Shown here: positions 11,165 to 23,185 of the stretch, in pieces | Layout: every line of letters starts with the position of its first letter | Position numbering within the stretch: position 1 is the stretch's first letter | Source of the DNA: Henricia sp. BOLD:AAB3569 | Lineage: Eukaryota; Echinodermata; Asteroidea; Spinulosida; Echinasteridae | Length of the DNA stretch: 64,000 nt | Assembly: GCA_037783545.1 (NCBI GenBank) | Contig: JBBELK010000936.1 | Coordinates: 62,001 to 126,000 of the forward strand | Direction of reading: 5' to 3' | Notes under the pieces: model-generated | The model's input: only the letters and a program-made list of their open reading frames with translations | Database searches by the model: none | Told to the model about the DNA's origin: nothing | Position numbers and translations under genes: made by a program

Positions 11165-11440
11165 AATTGAATATTAATTTATATATGTGTGTGCACACAT
11201 TTTCTTACAAGGGTGCCCTCATGTTAACGAAACTCGGCCATTGCTACCGTCACGGTGGTATGACACTTTTTCCCGTGCACAATTTCTTGAAAGCTTGGAC
11301 AAAGTTTTCATTGTTTTCTCCAAACTTAGATGAGGTACTGAGTTGACGTATACACACAAGGTTGGTTTTCATCATACACATCCTTTATCACACGTGGAGA
11401 TAACGCCGTTTGTAACAAAAATATAATCTATCTTAATCTT
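11165..11440. mobile_element. MITE A fragment
   Basis: Carries TGTGTGTGCACACATT, GGTTGGTTTTCATCATACAC and GGAGATAACGCCGTTTGTAA, all signatures of the right half of family A. Confidence 0.55.
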
Positions 11441-11884
11441 TTGCGGCCAAGCTTATACTTTTAAAATCCAACCTCCGATAACCATGGTCGTATAGTATAC
11501 AATATTTATTTGTTTACTCAATTGACAACATCTTCAACGACGCAAATTATACAGATTTGATGTGCAGATAAAGGTAATATGTACAACATTCGCAAACATT
11601 CGACAACCGATTGGTCATGTTATTGTGCAAAAAGCTCGTTCGATTATGAACTCTTGCCTCAGCATGCTTTGCCAATGGGCGCGGTACTGCCATTTTAGCC
11701 CAACGCTATGGTGCAAAAAAAATGGCAAAAGGCACTTTTGGTATTGCCCCGTTTCATAGCGCTAATCCAAAATGTCAACACAATTACGTAACAAAACGTT
11801 TTCACCAGCGCTTCGTTTGGTAGATATGTACGCGATACAGTACCATGAAACAAATGCAAAATTGCGTTCCTTAGTTTGTTTTAC
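11441..11884. other. Gene-free stretch
   Basis: No supported feature. Confidence 0.4.
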
Positions 11885-11887
11885 ACT

Positions 11888-12015
11888 GTACCTTCTGGCT
11901 CAGCTAGTAGAGCATCTGCCCGGTGATCCAGACGTCTTGGTTTTGAATCCTGATAAGGCCTGTTGTGATTTTCTCTCATCCCATAGTGTGGTTCAATAGT
12001 ATGAAATAGGGATAC
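11888..12015 (+). mobile_element. tRNA-derived SINE, family 2
   Basis: A box TGGCTCAGCTAGTAGAGC near 11896 and B box GGTTTTGAATCC at 11939-11950, then a body with GATAAGGCC and GATTTTCTCTCATCCCATAG. The same body follows the B box of the SINE at 42.5 kb. The head matches the unit of the satellite at 20.6 kb. Confidence 0.8.
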
Positions 12016-13275
12016 AAAAAGGACAATAGGCCTACACATTCCGTCATGGGACTCAAACTTTGCTAACAAACGTGGACTCGTGCAAAAAAAAAATCTCGGT
12101 ACACCAATCTAAAACAACAAGAGAAGTACTGCCCTACCTGAACGTGGATTTGCAGTTCTGTTTAATTTTCACAGTAGCCACGTGTACAAGTAGCGAATTT
12201 CTCTCAAAATCATGCCGCAGAGCGAAGCTTAGAACAGGTGTTTCCGCGCCCGGTTGCCGAGAATCGAACTGCCGAACGTCGAACGGCACAACCAAATACC
12301 GGCAGAGAACGAGCTGCAAGTTGCACACATCAAACGCGATGCACGTACTGCCTAATTAAATTAATAACTCGCTCACTCCATCTTCACCCACTCAAAATCT
12401 CCCTCTTTTCAATTTTCGGCTCTCCAATCCACGCCAAAACGATGTCCCGTGCATTCCAACACACCAGAGGAAAAAAAATAAAACCAAAGTCCAAGTATGG
12501 ATCTAACTACATATACAGCATATGTCACCGTGTCGGCACGCTTTGTCCATGCGGGATTTAATTAACATAATGCTACGCCTATACGAAGCTGGTTAAAATG
12601 TGACTATTTTTTTAAATCCAGATGCGACTAATGATCTCATGTTTGTTTTACGTCGGTGTGTCAACATGCGGGGGCGGTGTCACATTTGCGCCGGTGGCTG
12701 GACGCGAAGAGGGACGAAATGTCACATTTTGGAGGCGAGGTGTAATAAATGCGCCGCATTTTCGCAGTATTTTAGCCACTTTAGTTAATGATTACTCCAA
12801 CGGGAAGATTGATGGTGTGGCCTATGAGATTTGCAAGCTCGGTCGGAGAAACTCCCAACCACACAAACGCACACCACGACACCGGGGGGCCACGGGCCAA
12901 CAACCCCCGGCACGAACTGTGATAAACATCGGTACTTCACACCCTGTAAATCGCCGAGGCCGTGAGAAATGTTAGATAGTTCTGACGTGCTGAATTTATC
13001 AATACAGTGCATTGTCGTCATAACGCATGTGGTGTCACAACAGACACTGAGGTCCAATCACACTACTAGGACACATGGTTCAATGGTTAATTTCCCATTA
13101 ATATAGTAAATGTAGTATTAAAGCGGGAATCAAAGTTGATGTTGATTTTTTTTTAATAAGCTTATGCAGTGATTACAGCTTTGCACATAATTTGCCCTAC
13201 TGCCCCACAATGGAAGAGAGCAGTATCATGCAAAATGTCGAATTCGGGATATGCCACCTACGGGAAACTTTTAAA
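12016..13275. other. Gene-free stretch
   Basis: No recognisable gene. The 60-117 residue ORFs overlap on both strands and lack family motifs. Confidence 0.4.
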
Positions 13276-13280
13276 ACGCG

Positions 13281-13517
13281 TGTGGCCATGGGGGAGCGTG
13301 AGAAAAATATTGATATCAGGTACGGGGGTTGGGCAGATTGTACCATTTTAGACTTATTTCGAGTATGAAATCGCGCATACTTCACAAATTTATGAGAAGT
13401 ATACCTTATACATAATTGGTGATACCCAGTATCAGACTTGAAAAAGGTCTAAAATTGCACAACCCGCCCCCGTACCTCATATCAATAATGTTTTCGTACG
13501 CTGCCCCATGGTGTGGC
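13281..13517. mobile_element. Inverted-repeat element, ~80-bp arms
   Basis: The left arm (GTGGCCATGGGGGAGCG, then ATTGATATCAGGTACGGGGG) is the reverse complement of the right arm (CCCCCGTACCTCATATCAAT, then CGCTGCCCCATGGTGTGGC). About 70 bp separate the arms. Confidence 0.65.
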
Positions 13518-13522
13518 ATCAA

Positions 13523-13617
13523 ACAAACCGGTCCTTTTTGATTGTTTACGTCACGTTTGAGCTTAAGTGCGCATGCTCAATGTGACGTAACAATGAAAAA
13601 GGACTGGTTTGTTTGCT
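13523..13617. mobile_element. Small palindromic MITE
   Basis: CAAACAAACCGGTCCTTTTT pairs with AAAAAGGACTGGTTTGTTTG across a short centre with inverted TTACGTCAC / GTGACGTAA. It adjoins the inverted-repeat element at 13281. Confidence 0.65.
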
Positions 13618-13865
13618 GCCACCAAGCGTCTCAAAAGTCTCTCATCGGCTTCGTGTAACACGAATCATGTTGAAATAATGACTTGGAGATACTGCGGTTG
13701 TTCCAATAATGCATCGAATTTTCACGATTTGATGAGGTACAGAAAAAAAGCTACAGCATCTGCCTATAGTTATCATATTCCGGTGTAAAAGGTTAGTCTG
13801 TCCCCACTGGTATAATTGTGTCCCCCGGGCACGTTTACCAGGATGCAATCCGGTAAATGTGTAAG

Positions 13866-14040
13866 GGGGGGGGGGGGTGGGGTGGGGGGGGGGGGGGGGG
13901 GGGGGGCGACAAATTTACCTAAATAAATCTGACCCCCAACCCCGCCTCCGCCCCCCACCACCCCCCCCCCTAGTTTAATCTGTCCCGTGCCCAACGGTAA
14001 ATGTGCACCCCTCCCCTCCCCCAGTGAAAGTGTCCCCCCG
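13866..14040. repeat. G- and C-tract cluster
   Basis: Runs of up to about 20 G, then C-rich DNA, between repeats of GGTAAATGTG. Exact tract lengths are probably unreliable in the assembly. Confidence 0.7.
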
Positions 14041-14049
14041 TGCAATGTC

Positions 14050-15515
14050 ACAACGTTACAAGTCGGCCACGTAAAAGTTGGAACAGCGCCGCGCCGCGGC
14101 GCAGTCGATCACGTGTCGTCATAGATGTGCCGAGCTCAATGATAGGTTGAGAACTGTATACGCGTGTGCAATATGTCTCCAGAATACGGATTGCTGATCT
14201 GTCTGATTTCTTTCAATCGAAACATAGCTCGATTGATTTTACATAGGCCTACTGTATCTACATTCTTTCCGAATTGAAGGCTTTAAATAGGGCAGAAGAA
14301 TCTGGATGTATTTCCTGTGGACTGAACTTATCAAAAACAACTTCTACGTGCAAGACCAGGGGACAAAATAAACTCGAATAAACATAGGAGGGAGCGGGGG
14401 ATCTTTACCTTGATAATTCTGTCCCCACGGACAGTTTTACTTAGGGACAGATTTACCGGCGATAATTAAGGATTAACTTTCGTGCTATTTTAAATTGTGT
14501 AGATTGAGATGTTAAATTATACCGAACGATGTAATTTGTGTGCAATTTGTCATAATTTCTAGTCTTCCATTGTATAGCACCCCCACCACACCTGATCCTA
14601 TAGGTTTTCCATTCCGAAATCTAAAATAAAATTCAAGATAAACCTCATGGTACGTACTGTTGGTTTTGAATAATGACCAACCATTTCGTCACAGAGAATA
14701 TAACCTTTTTCGGCATATAAAACTACGCACCTACTATATATGCCAATAGGCCTACGCGAAAATCTTTAGAAGACCAATTAGATTGTATTGGTTTCTGTCT
14801 TGGCCATCTTTTGGTAGTTTGTGTTCACATCGTGTTTTTGCCATTTCACTGGGCACCAAACACAGACTAATAAAAACCACTGCTATATATTATACAAGAC
14901 ACAGCAATATGCGGCTCCCTACAAAAAAAAAGTGTACATTGTATATAATATTAAGTGTATAGACCAAGAGCAGTGCACCGGCTTCAATATGTTGTATGCT
15001 CTCAACTTTTTTTATTTATTTATTTTTTATAAAAGAAAGAGATTAGAGCAAAATCTGACCAACATCGTGATATTTAGGTTTTATAAAAAGTTAGCAAAAA
15101 TTATAAATACAATTTCATGAAACTGTCAGCACTTCATGCACCGTGCTCTCACACGACGGTTATTCAGAGTTCACTTATATATAGCTAAAACGGTATTTTT
15201 GCAGTTGTGCTTTTTGATTGCTTCATTACATGCGGGCTATAATCTAGCTTTATTTCTCAAGAGTAAACAACCCCCATTTCACCACCGCATAGGTAAAATG
15301 TCAGACTTCGTATTTGGCGCCTCAGAGGGTTGTTATGAAAATATCCAGCCAACAGTTTTGAATTTACCACCGCTGAGATATGATTACTTTCGATTGCTTA
15401 TTATCAGTATATCTGAATTTGTGTTTTCTTTAAGTGTCTAGGGATTCTCTTTCTCGTGAAGTTTATGCAATGGCGACAAGGGAATTTTGTTGGCGTTGCA
15501 TGAGGTTTTCGATTT
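14050..15515. other. Gene-free stretch
   Basis: AT-rich; several short plus-strand ORFs without motifs. The region near 14390-14460 echoes the TCTGTCCCCAC motif of 13.8 kb. Confidence 0.4.
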
Positions 15516-15523
15516 TTTTTAGA

Positions 15524-15778
15524 CTGGATTCACATCACTATAAGCCTTTTCGCGCGTAAATGCAACGCAAGTCGACATGGGAAAAAAGCGATGTGGATGG
15601 AATTTGGAGTTAAATGATGTACTGAATATCACAGAATGACAAAAACACTTTCCGCCCAAGATAAATCTGTGATTTTCAGTGCCTGCCTCGTTTCGTTCCA
15701 AATTACCTCCAAGCCGGTTTTTCCCCTTAAAACGACGTGCGTCGCATTTACGCGCGAAAAGTCTCAGTGTAAATCCAT
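15524..15778. mobile_element. Inverted-repeat MITE with CpG-rich arms
   Basis: The left arm (TGGATTCAC, then CTTTTCGCGCGTAAATGCAA) and right arm (GCATTTACGCGCGAAAAG, then GTAAATCCA) are inverted repeats of ~65 bp at roughly 75% identity. About 255 bp in all. Confidence 0.7.
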
Positions 15779-17690
15779 TCTTCCGGGTTCACACATTATA
15801 TAGGTACATCTGCAAATACACATCTTTTCTGCTTTTTCCACCACTATCCATAAGCCTTTGCACCTGTCAGTGCTTTAAGTATAACAGATCCTCATGTAAC
15901 CCCCAAATCCACATATTTCTGGAAATTGCATGTGGCAAAAGTCAATCCTTTTACCCGGGGCACTTCAATGTACTGTAAGTTCTGTAATATCACAAACTGC
16001 ACACTTTATCTGTGATTTGAAAAGCTAGTATGGAAAGAGAAAAATTAGCAAGCCAAGATAAAGTAGCAGATTTTTATAGGAGCGGACGCGGACCAGGTTG
16101 CAGAGGAATGCTTGGGGCACTGCATTCTACTCTTGCTGAAGCCATTGCAGCAGCTGATCGAGATTAGCAGGAGGACGGTGATGCTATTGAACGCCCAAGC
16201 TCGTCGCTCAGATGTTATGGAGTTCAGATCGAGACTGTTCACTGGCCATTGCAATCCGTTGACCCTGGCTTGCTAAAGAAAGGCGTTCACTGCTCCAGTC
16301 TGGAGCGATGGGGCCTGGAAGGCAGTACCCCAAGCCTTCCTATGCAACCTAGCTGGGCTGCTCCATGCGACAACGCTGCCTTGAATGCATGAAACAACGG
16401 TGGTCACACGCGCTACTAACACTGTTTGCCAGATACACTGTTGTCATTTTAAAATGAAAGGGTTGTTGAGTGTAACAGCCTATAGCTTTCTTATCACTGC
16501 ACAGTTTGGCATAACATTTTCTGTAAACACTTCTAGATTCCTAAATGAAATAATGGAAAGAACATTAAATTGTTAAGTGTTGTCATTCCTGTATATGGCA
16601 TGTATGCGAACAACTGGTCCCTTAACTTTTGTGGATGGGTATATGTTACAACAAAGTAACGCTGCTATGTCCCCATGTAACAAAAACAGACACTTGTTGT
16701 CTGTCATGTTACACACGTTACATGGAAAATTTAAAACAAGCAGGTTGTTACATTATTTTTTTACCCTTTTGGTACCTAAGTTGTCTTCTCAGAACAACCT
16801 AAGAAGTATCTGTCAGAAACTATATCCCTCGCGCCAAATCCACCTAAAGTCAATATCTATATTGTTGTCACGACATTGCACAGTGTACCGAAATGTGTGT
16901 CATGCACATACACGTATCAATACAAAGTGCACGTCCGTCTGTAACAAGTTTCTTTTTTTAATGTACACGTATTTACAAATAATGTAGAAAATGAGTTAAT
17001 ACTTACCCATCTGAAGTACTTATATCAATAAACGAGGATAATATTGTCTGTTTTCGTTATACCGAGATGGGCAACATGACCACACAACATGCCTACAAGA
17101 TAAACACCGGGGCTGTCTGTCACACGCACAGAGACGGGCCAACGCCGAGTTCATAAAATGACGTGTTTGGAGACTTGCGGGGCGGGTAAAATGACGGTTT
17201 GCTTTTAATGAAAAAGTGATATTAATATAACGGAGAGCCAGCGTCACGGGCTAGTATGTGGGGATCATACGGCGCCTGGACGCAGCGTCATCGAAGCCGA
17301 AAGATTATATGAGATACCATCCCCCCCCCCCCCCCCCCCCCCGCATATATCTATGTTATTTCATTTCTGTGGTGATATGGCAATACCCAAATAGACGTGA
17401 AACGTGACGTTACGATTTGTTTACAATTCTATGTGGGAGTCTCAGGGTACCAGACGGTGTTGGTTCAAAGAAAAGCACACACACACACACGCACCCACAA
17501 ACCACGACGCCATTTTGTTTTAGGTCTAGTGTTCGTTGCCTTGCACACATTTAAATTCATCATTTTATTATCGTTTTCTCGTAAAAAGATCATCTTGGGG
17601 GGAATCATCGCATTGAACAGCCGAAACCACTTCAATATTTCACGAATAAGGTTTCTTAAGAGTTAAGGTTTTTATGGTGAAATATATATC
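15779..17690. other. Gene-free stretch
   Basis: 16045-16380 has a somewhat coding-like composition in several frames, all with stops, and I recognise no family. A C-tract lies at 17322-17342 and a short (CA)n near 17476. Confidence 0.4.
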
Positions 17691-17693
17691 CGG

Positions 17694-17915
17694 GCACACT
17701 GCAAAAACTGTGGTGTTACATTAATACCAGTGGTGTTGTCTTATATAGATACCAAGCCTGGTGTTAAGTTTTAACACCACAAGTATTAGTTTTATCACCT
17801 AGGGTGTTAACAAATAATGCATAATTCCAATTGAAGAATAAAAACTAACACCCATTGGTATCCATGTAAGACAACACCACTGGTGTTTATTTAACGCCAC
17901 AGTTTTTGCAGTGCA
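17694..17915. mobile_element. MITE with ~70-bp terminal inverted repeats
   Basis: Both ends start CACTGCAAAAACTGTGG and continue into ACCAGTGGTGTTGTCTTA, GATACCAA and GGTGTTA. The element is ~220 bp with no coding. Superfamily unclear because I see no convincing target duplication. Confidence 0.75.
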
Positions 17916-17949
17916 ATATATCTTTAAATTATACCTCTCTTGTGATACG

Positions 17950-17984
17950 CAGTGGCGGATCTGGAGGGGGTTGAAACACCCTCG

Positions 17985-18018
<34 letters not shown>

Positions 18019-18055
18019 ACCCCCCCCCCCCCCCACCCCACCCCCCCCTTTTATC
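17950..18055. mobile_element. One end of a hAT-like MITE with long C-tracts
   Basis: Begins CAGTGGCGGATCTGGAGGGG, a terminus like that of the hAT-type element at 28613, followed by poly-C tracts to 18048. No matching far end was found. Confidence 0.5.
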
Positions 18056-18367
18056 TCAGGGCCGCATCCCTAAAGAAATGGGGAAAGCGAACCACGTCGT
18101 CAGTGGGGAATTAACAATTCGAACGCTGGTAATGCGCCGTGTATTCCCAATCCAACTAGCGGCATGTTGGCCGGGGCCTACAAAATAACACACACCGTAC
18201 CGTGTAGCAATTACAAAATGGGCGCGCCCGATAAATTTCAGCTCATCTAAGCTTTACGCGCGTGCACGTCACCGGACAGCCAGGTAGAAAATCTACCACA
18301 TTCAGAACGAAAATTACAGCGCTCCGTGGGTGCCATCCCTCTTGTAATTAGAGGATAATTTACCTCA

Positions 18368-18778
18368 AAGTTGACTCATGGATCAAGTCGACTTGGCGAG
18401 ATAATTTAGGTTTCCAAATCGACATCCTATAAATTAATTAAGTAGATTTTGCGAGATTTTATGTTGCCGGGTTGACTTCCTAAATATACCAAGTCGACTT
18501 GGCCACAAATTATCTTACCAAGTCGACTTACTGAATATTAAGAAAGGCGACCTGGACACAAACAATATTTTGCCAAGTCGACTTAGTAGATTTATGAAGT
18601 CGACTTTTGGCATTTTCGCAACATAAAATATGTCGCCAAGTCGACTTACTGAATTCAGGAAGGCGACTCGGCAACATAACATATCTCGCCAAGTCGACTT
18701 AGTAGATTTAGGAAGTTGACCTGACAACATAAATTCTCTCGCCAGGTCGACATAATCCACGTTAGAAGTCAACCTAGA
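18368..18778. repeat. Degenerate array of AAGTCGACTT palindromes
   Basis: Six exact AAGTCGACTT and several decayed copies (TTGACTTCC, GGCGACCTGG, GGTCGACAT), spaced so that motif plus linker is about 60-65 bp. Linkers recur as TTAGTAGATTTA and CAACATAAAATAT. Confidence 0.65.
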
Positions 18779-18784
18779 CCGTGA

Positions 18785-19040
18785 CGGGTTGTGGCACTTG
18801 TGCTCTTGAGCAAGGCACTTAATCACACTTGTTCCGTCCTTCGGAAGGGATGTAAAGCCGTTGGTCCACTGTGTTAGGTTTCGGTATAACGCACTTTAAA
18901 GATCCCAGAGCATTCTTTCGTGAAGAGCAAGGGGAGGGATTCCCCGGTGTCTATGGGCATTTCTAATTTAACTTAGAAGTTGATATATCTAAGTTAATTG
19001 ATCCCATTCCTGTAATGTTGGATGTGGTGAATAAATAAAA
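18785..19040 (+). mobile_element. Interspersed repeat tail, SINE or LINE 3' region
   Basis: Includes TTGAGCAAGGCACTTAATCA, CCGTCCTTCGGAAGGGATGT and AAAGCCGTTGGTCC, a block widespread in animal SINE and LINE tails, and ends in AATAAATAAAAATAAA. No A or B box precedes it. Confidence 0.5.
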
Positions 19041-19559
19041 ATAAAGTAGTTTGTCTCGGTATCTAAGCAAGTAGGATGGCACAGAGCGCCTTGGTAACTA
19101 TAAATAATCTGCATCTTTTATGATGCGGTGGCCCCAGTGGGGCCCTCTGGCCATTTTTTTTGTTTCTGAGCGGCTTATTATGAGTCCCACAGTTCGGCCG
19201 ACTGAGCACGTACCTCAATCATCGTCTCTGCGCTCGGAGTAATTTGCGCCATCTTTGTTTTCCCGCCAAAACGGCGGACAAGGCAGCCTAAAGTATGCAC
19301 TTTCTAACGTGTAGATGGTGATAATCACACACATTTTATGCAGCCACAATTTACGAATTACTGAAGCCAAAATGGTTCAAAAATAAAAGAAGTATATAAA
19401 CTAAGGTAAATCGGCACCAGTATGCACACAAATTGTTGATTAGGTCTAGTTTTCAAGATACGCTACTGGGTCAGTATACACGAGTCTAGACATGGGAATG
19501 GCGGAGGATATAAAGGGAAGGATTCTCACCCAACTGAAACAAGAAATAAAGCAACCACT

Positions 19560-19890
19560 TGGAGAGATCTAGGTTGACAGTTTGGTTAAAACTACACTGT
19601 CTGCACATTGCAAAACCTATCTTTGAAACATTAGCTGGCGCCCTGATTTCTTCACTTCTACATAGGGGTGCAGTTTTTAAAAGTCCACATACTATGTTGG
19701 TGTTGCTACGTGGTGCACGCCATTGCCTAGCAATCAACAGTCTGGTTGCTTTATGCCATTTCCTCCTACCGTGAACTCGGTGTTTATTCTGCACTAAACA
19801 ACTGCCGCGTGCACAAGGTCACATTACATAGCAACAACAATTTAGTCTGGTCATCTGGGTACTAAGTGTGCGTGTGAAAGGACGTACGTC
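19560..19890 (+). repeat. Interspersed repeat C, copy 1
   Basis: From 19680 it aligns with the reverse complement of 43990-44300, for example TTGCTACGTGG, TTTATGCCATT, GGTCACATTACATAGC and TTTAGTCTGGT. Roughly 75-80% identity by eye; type unknown. Confidence 0.55.
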
Positions 19891-20600
19891 GGTACACCAG
19901 ACGCTGTGCACGCGAAACACGAAAAAGGGTAATTGTTATATTGGATTCACCACATCAAAAGTCATAATAAATAGTACATTTCATCTCTGAAATACATGTA
20001 GGCCTATACAACGTCTTTTTAAAAAAAGTAGACCAGTGTAATTTATGCCAATGCTTTAGGTCTGCCGAGCATCTATAAACCAAAAACAAAAACTCTACAT
20101 TGCTTCTGGTGAAATACAAGCAAACCAAGTAAAGGGAACCAACTACGCGAAAAAAATATACACACACGATCATTATGCAAAGGCAAATAAAGTATCCCAG
20201 TGAAATCTTAGTTGTGGGCACGCTCGCTGTCTCTCTTCAGGTCAAACTGAAATGAGAACCTGTAGACAGATACCCGTATGGTTGTTACTTAATGAATATT
20301 TGATGTCCTGAACGTTTGATATGCCCACAAAAATTAAGTGGCGTGAAAGTTCCTTGCGGGATCAATTTATTTATTCCATGTAACTGCCCAGGTATGCACA
20401 AACAGTTAACAACCACTGACCTATGTACACTGTGGACTGGTAGCGACTTTCGAAAGATACAACCGTCCGCCATCTTAATATAGACAAAGACAACGCTTTG
20501 TAGAGACTGGTTATATAGACCGTATCGAATAGCTGCCATCTAGTATTGGCAACCTTTGTTGTTTAAATTACATGTAGTCAACAATGTAAGCGCAAAAGGT
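19891..20600. other. Gene-free stretch
   Basis: No gene recognised. ORFs are short and unlike any family known to me. Confidence 0.4.
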
Positions 20601-23185
20601 GAGATAAGAGGCACGGTGGTATACTCCCTCAGGTTCCACTGAGACCTCTGACACACCGGATAGATGCTCTACCAGCTGATATCAAATGCACGGTAGTATA
20701 CTCCCTCACGTTTTCCCTGAGACCTCTGACACACCGGACAGATGCTCTACCAGCTGAGATAAGATGCACGGTGGTATACTCCCTCAGGTTTTTCCTGAGA
20801 CCTCTGAAACACCGGACAGATGCTCTACCAGCTGAGATAAGATGCACGGTGGTATACTCCATCAGGTTTTTCCTGAGACCTCTGACACACCAGACAGATG
20901 CTCTACCAGCTGAGATAAGATGCACGGTGGTATACTCCCTGAGGTTTTTCCTGAGACCTCTGAAATACCAGACAGATGCTCTACCAGCTGAGGTAAGCGG
21001 CACGGTGGTATACTCCCCCAGGTTTTTCCTGAGACCTCTGAAACACCAGACAGATGCTCTACCAGCTGAGATAAAATGCACGGTGGTATACTCCCTCAGG
21101 ATTTTCCTGAGACCTCTGACACACCAGACAGATGCCCTACTAGCTAAGATAAGCGGCACGGTGGTATACTCCATTAGGTTTTTCACGAGACCTCTGAAAC
21201 ACCAGACAGATGCTCTACCAGCTGAGGTAAGCGGCACGGTGGTATACTCCCTCAGGTTTTTCCTGAGACCTCTGAAACACCGGACAGATGCTCTACCAGC
21301 TGAGATAAGCGGCACGGTGGTATACTCTCTTAGGTTTTTCCTGAGACCTCCGACACACCGGACAGATGCTCTACCAGCTGAGATAAGATGCACGGTGGTA
21401 TACTCCCTCAGGTTTTTCCTGAGACCTCTGAAACACCAGACAGATGCTCTACCAGCTGATATAAGCGGCACGGTGGTATACTCCCTCAGGTTTCCCTGAG
21501 ACCTCTGACACACCGGACAGATGCTCTACCAGCTGAGATAAGATGCACGGTGGTATACTCCCTCACGTTTTCCCTGAGACCTCTGAAACACCGGACAGAT
21601 GCTCTACCAGCTGAGATAAGAGGCACGGTGGTATACTCCCTCAGGATTTCCCTGAGACCTCTGACACACCGGACAGATGCTCTACCAGCTGAGATAAGAG
21701 GCACGGTGGTATACTCCCTCAGAATTTCCCTGAGACCTCTGACACACCGGACAGATGCTCTACCAGCTGAGATAAAATGCACGGTGGTATACTCCCTCAG
21801 GATTTCCCTGAGACCTCTGACACACCAGACAGATGCTCTACCAGCTGAGATAAGATGCACGGTGGTATACTCCCTCAGGTTTCCCAGAGACCTCTGACAC
21901 ACCGGGAAGATGCTCTACCAGCTGATATCAAATGCACGGTGGTATACTCCCTCAGGTTTCCCTGAGACCTCTGACACACCGGACAGATGCTCTACCAGCT
22001 GATATCAAATGCACGGTAGTATACTCCATCACGTTTTTCCTGAGACCTCTGAAACACAGGACAGATGCTCTACCAGCTGATATCAAATGCACGGTAGTAT
22101 ACTCCCTCACGTTTTTTTCTGAGACCTCCGACACACCAGACAGATGCTCTACCAGCTGAGATAAGATGCACGGTGGTATACTCCCTCAGGTTTCCCTGAG
22201 ACCTCTGGCACACCGGACAGATGCTCTACCAGCCGATATCAAATGCACGGTAGTATACTCCCTCACGTTTTCCCTGAGACCTCTGGCACACCGGACAGAT
22301 GCTCTACCAGCTGATATCAAATGCACGGTAGTATACTCCCTCACGTTTTTCCTGAGACCTCTGACACACCGGACAGATGCTCTACCAGCTGATATAAGCG
22401 GCATGGTGGTATACTCCCTCAGGTTTTCCTGAGACCTCGGACACACCGGACAGATGCTGTACCAGCTGAGATAAGATGCACGGTGGTATACTCCCTCAGG
22501 TTTTTCCTGAGACCTCTGAAACACCAGAAAGATGCTCTACCAGCTGAGGTAAGCGGCACGGTGGTATACTCCCTCAGGTTTTTCCTGAGACCTCTGAAAC
22601 ACCAGACAGATGCTATACCAGCTGATATAAGCGGCATGGTGGTATACTCCCTCAGGTTTCCCTGAGACCTGTGACACACCGGACAGATGCTCTACCAGCC
22701 GAGATAAGATGCACGGTGGTATACTCCCTCAGGTTTTCCCTTAGACCTCTGACACACCGGACAGATGCTCTACCAGCTGAGATAAAATGCACGGTGGTAT
22801 ACTCCCTCAGGTTTTTCCTGAGACCTCTGACACACCAGACAGATGCCCTACCAGCTAAGATAAGAGGCACGGTGGTATACTCCCGCAGGTTTTCCCTGGG
22901 ACCTCTGACACACCAGACAGATTCTCCACCACCTGATATAAGAGGCAATGGTATACTCCCTTATGTTTTCCCAGAGACCTCTGACACACCGGGAAGATGC
23001 TCTACCAGCTATGCGGCACAGTGGTATACTCCCTGCAGGTTTTTCCCAGACCTATAAAAAAAAGGAGATACTTTACCTGCTGAGCCATGAGGCAAAGTAG
23101 TATACTCCCTCATTGTTTCCCAAAGACCTCTACCACACCAGGCAGATGCTTTACTATGAGGCACAGTGCACTCCCTATCAAAGTG
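20601..23185 (-). repeat. 78-bp satellite derived from a tRNA-SINE head, ~33 units
   Basis: On the minus strand each unit reads CTCAGCTGGTAGAGCATCTG, TCCGGTGTGTCAGAGGTCTC, AGG(A)AAAACCTGAGGGAG, TATACCACCGTGC. This matches the 5' head of the SINE at 42.5 kb (TGGCTCAGCTGTTGGAGCGT, CGGCCCGGTGAGTCAGAGGT) from its leader through the A box to just before the B box, where the next leader is joined. Each unit keeps an A-box-like sequence but has no B box. Units are about 76-78 bp and highly alike in the body. The right 250 bp is progressively diverged, while the left edge is sharp. Because 78 = 3 x 26, 26-residue repeat ORFs run through both strands; I do not regard them as genes. Confidence 0.9.

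Noticed and set aside
17911-18188. Proline-rich and glycine-rich ORFs
   Set aside because: They are translations of homopolymer C/G tracts in a MITE end.
18368-18778. CRISPR-like array at AAGTCGACTT repeats
   Set aside because: Repeats are too short and degenerate, linkers are themselves related, and the genome is animal.
20629-21513. 294-codon ORF with 26-residue repeats as a repetitive protein gene
   Set aside because: It is the satellite read in frame. The opposite strand is equally open and units of 76-77 bp break the frame.
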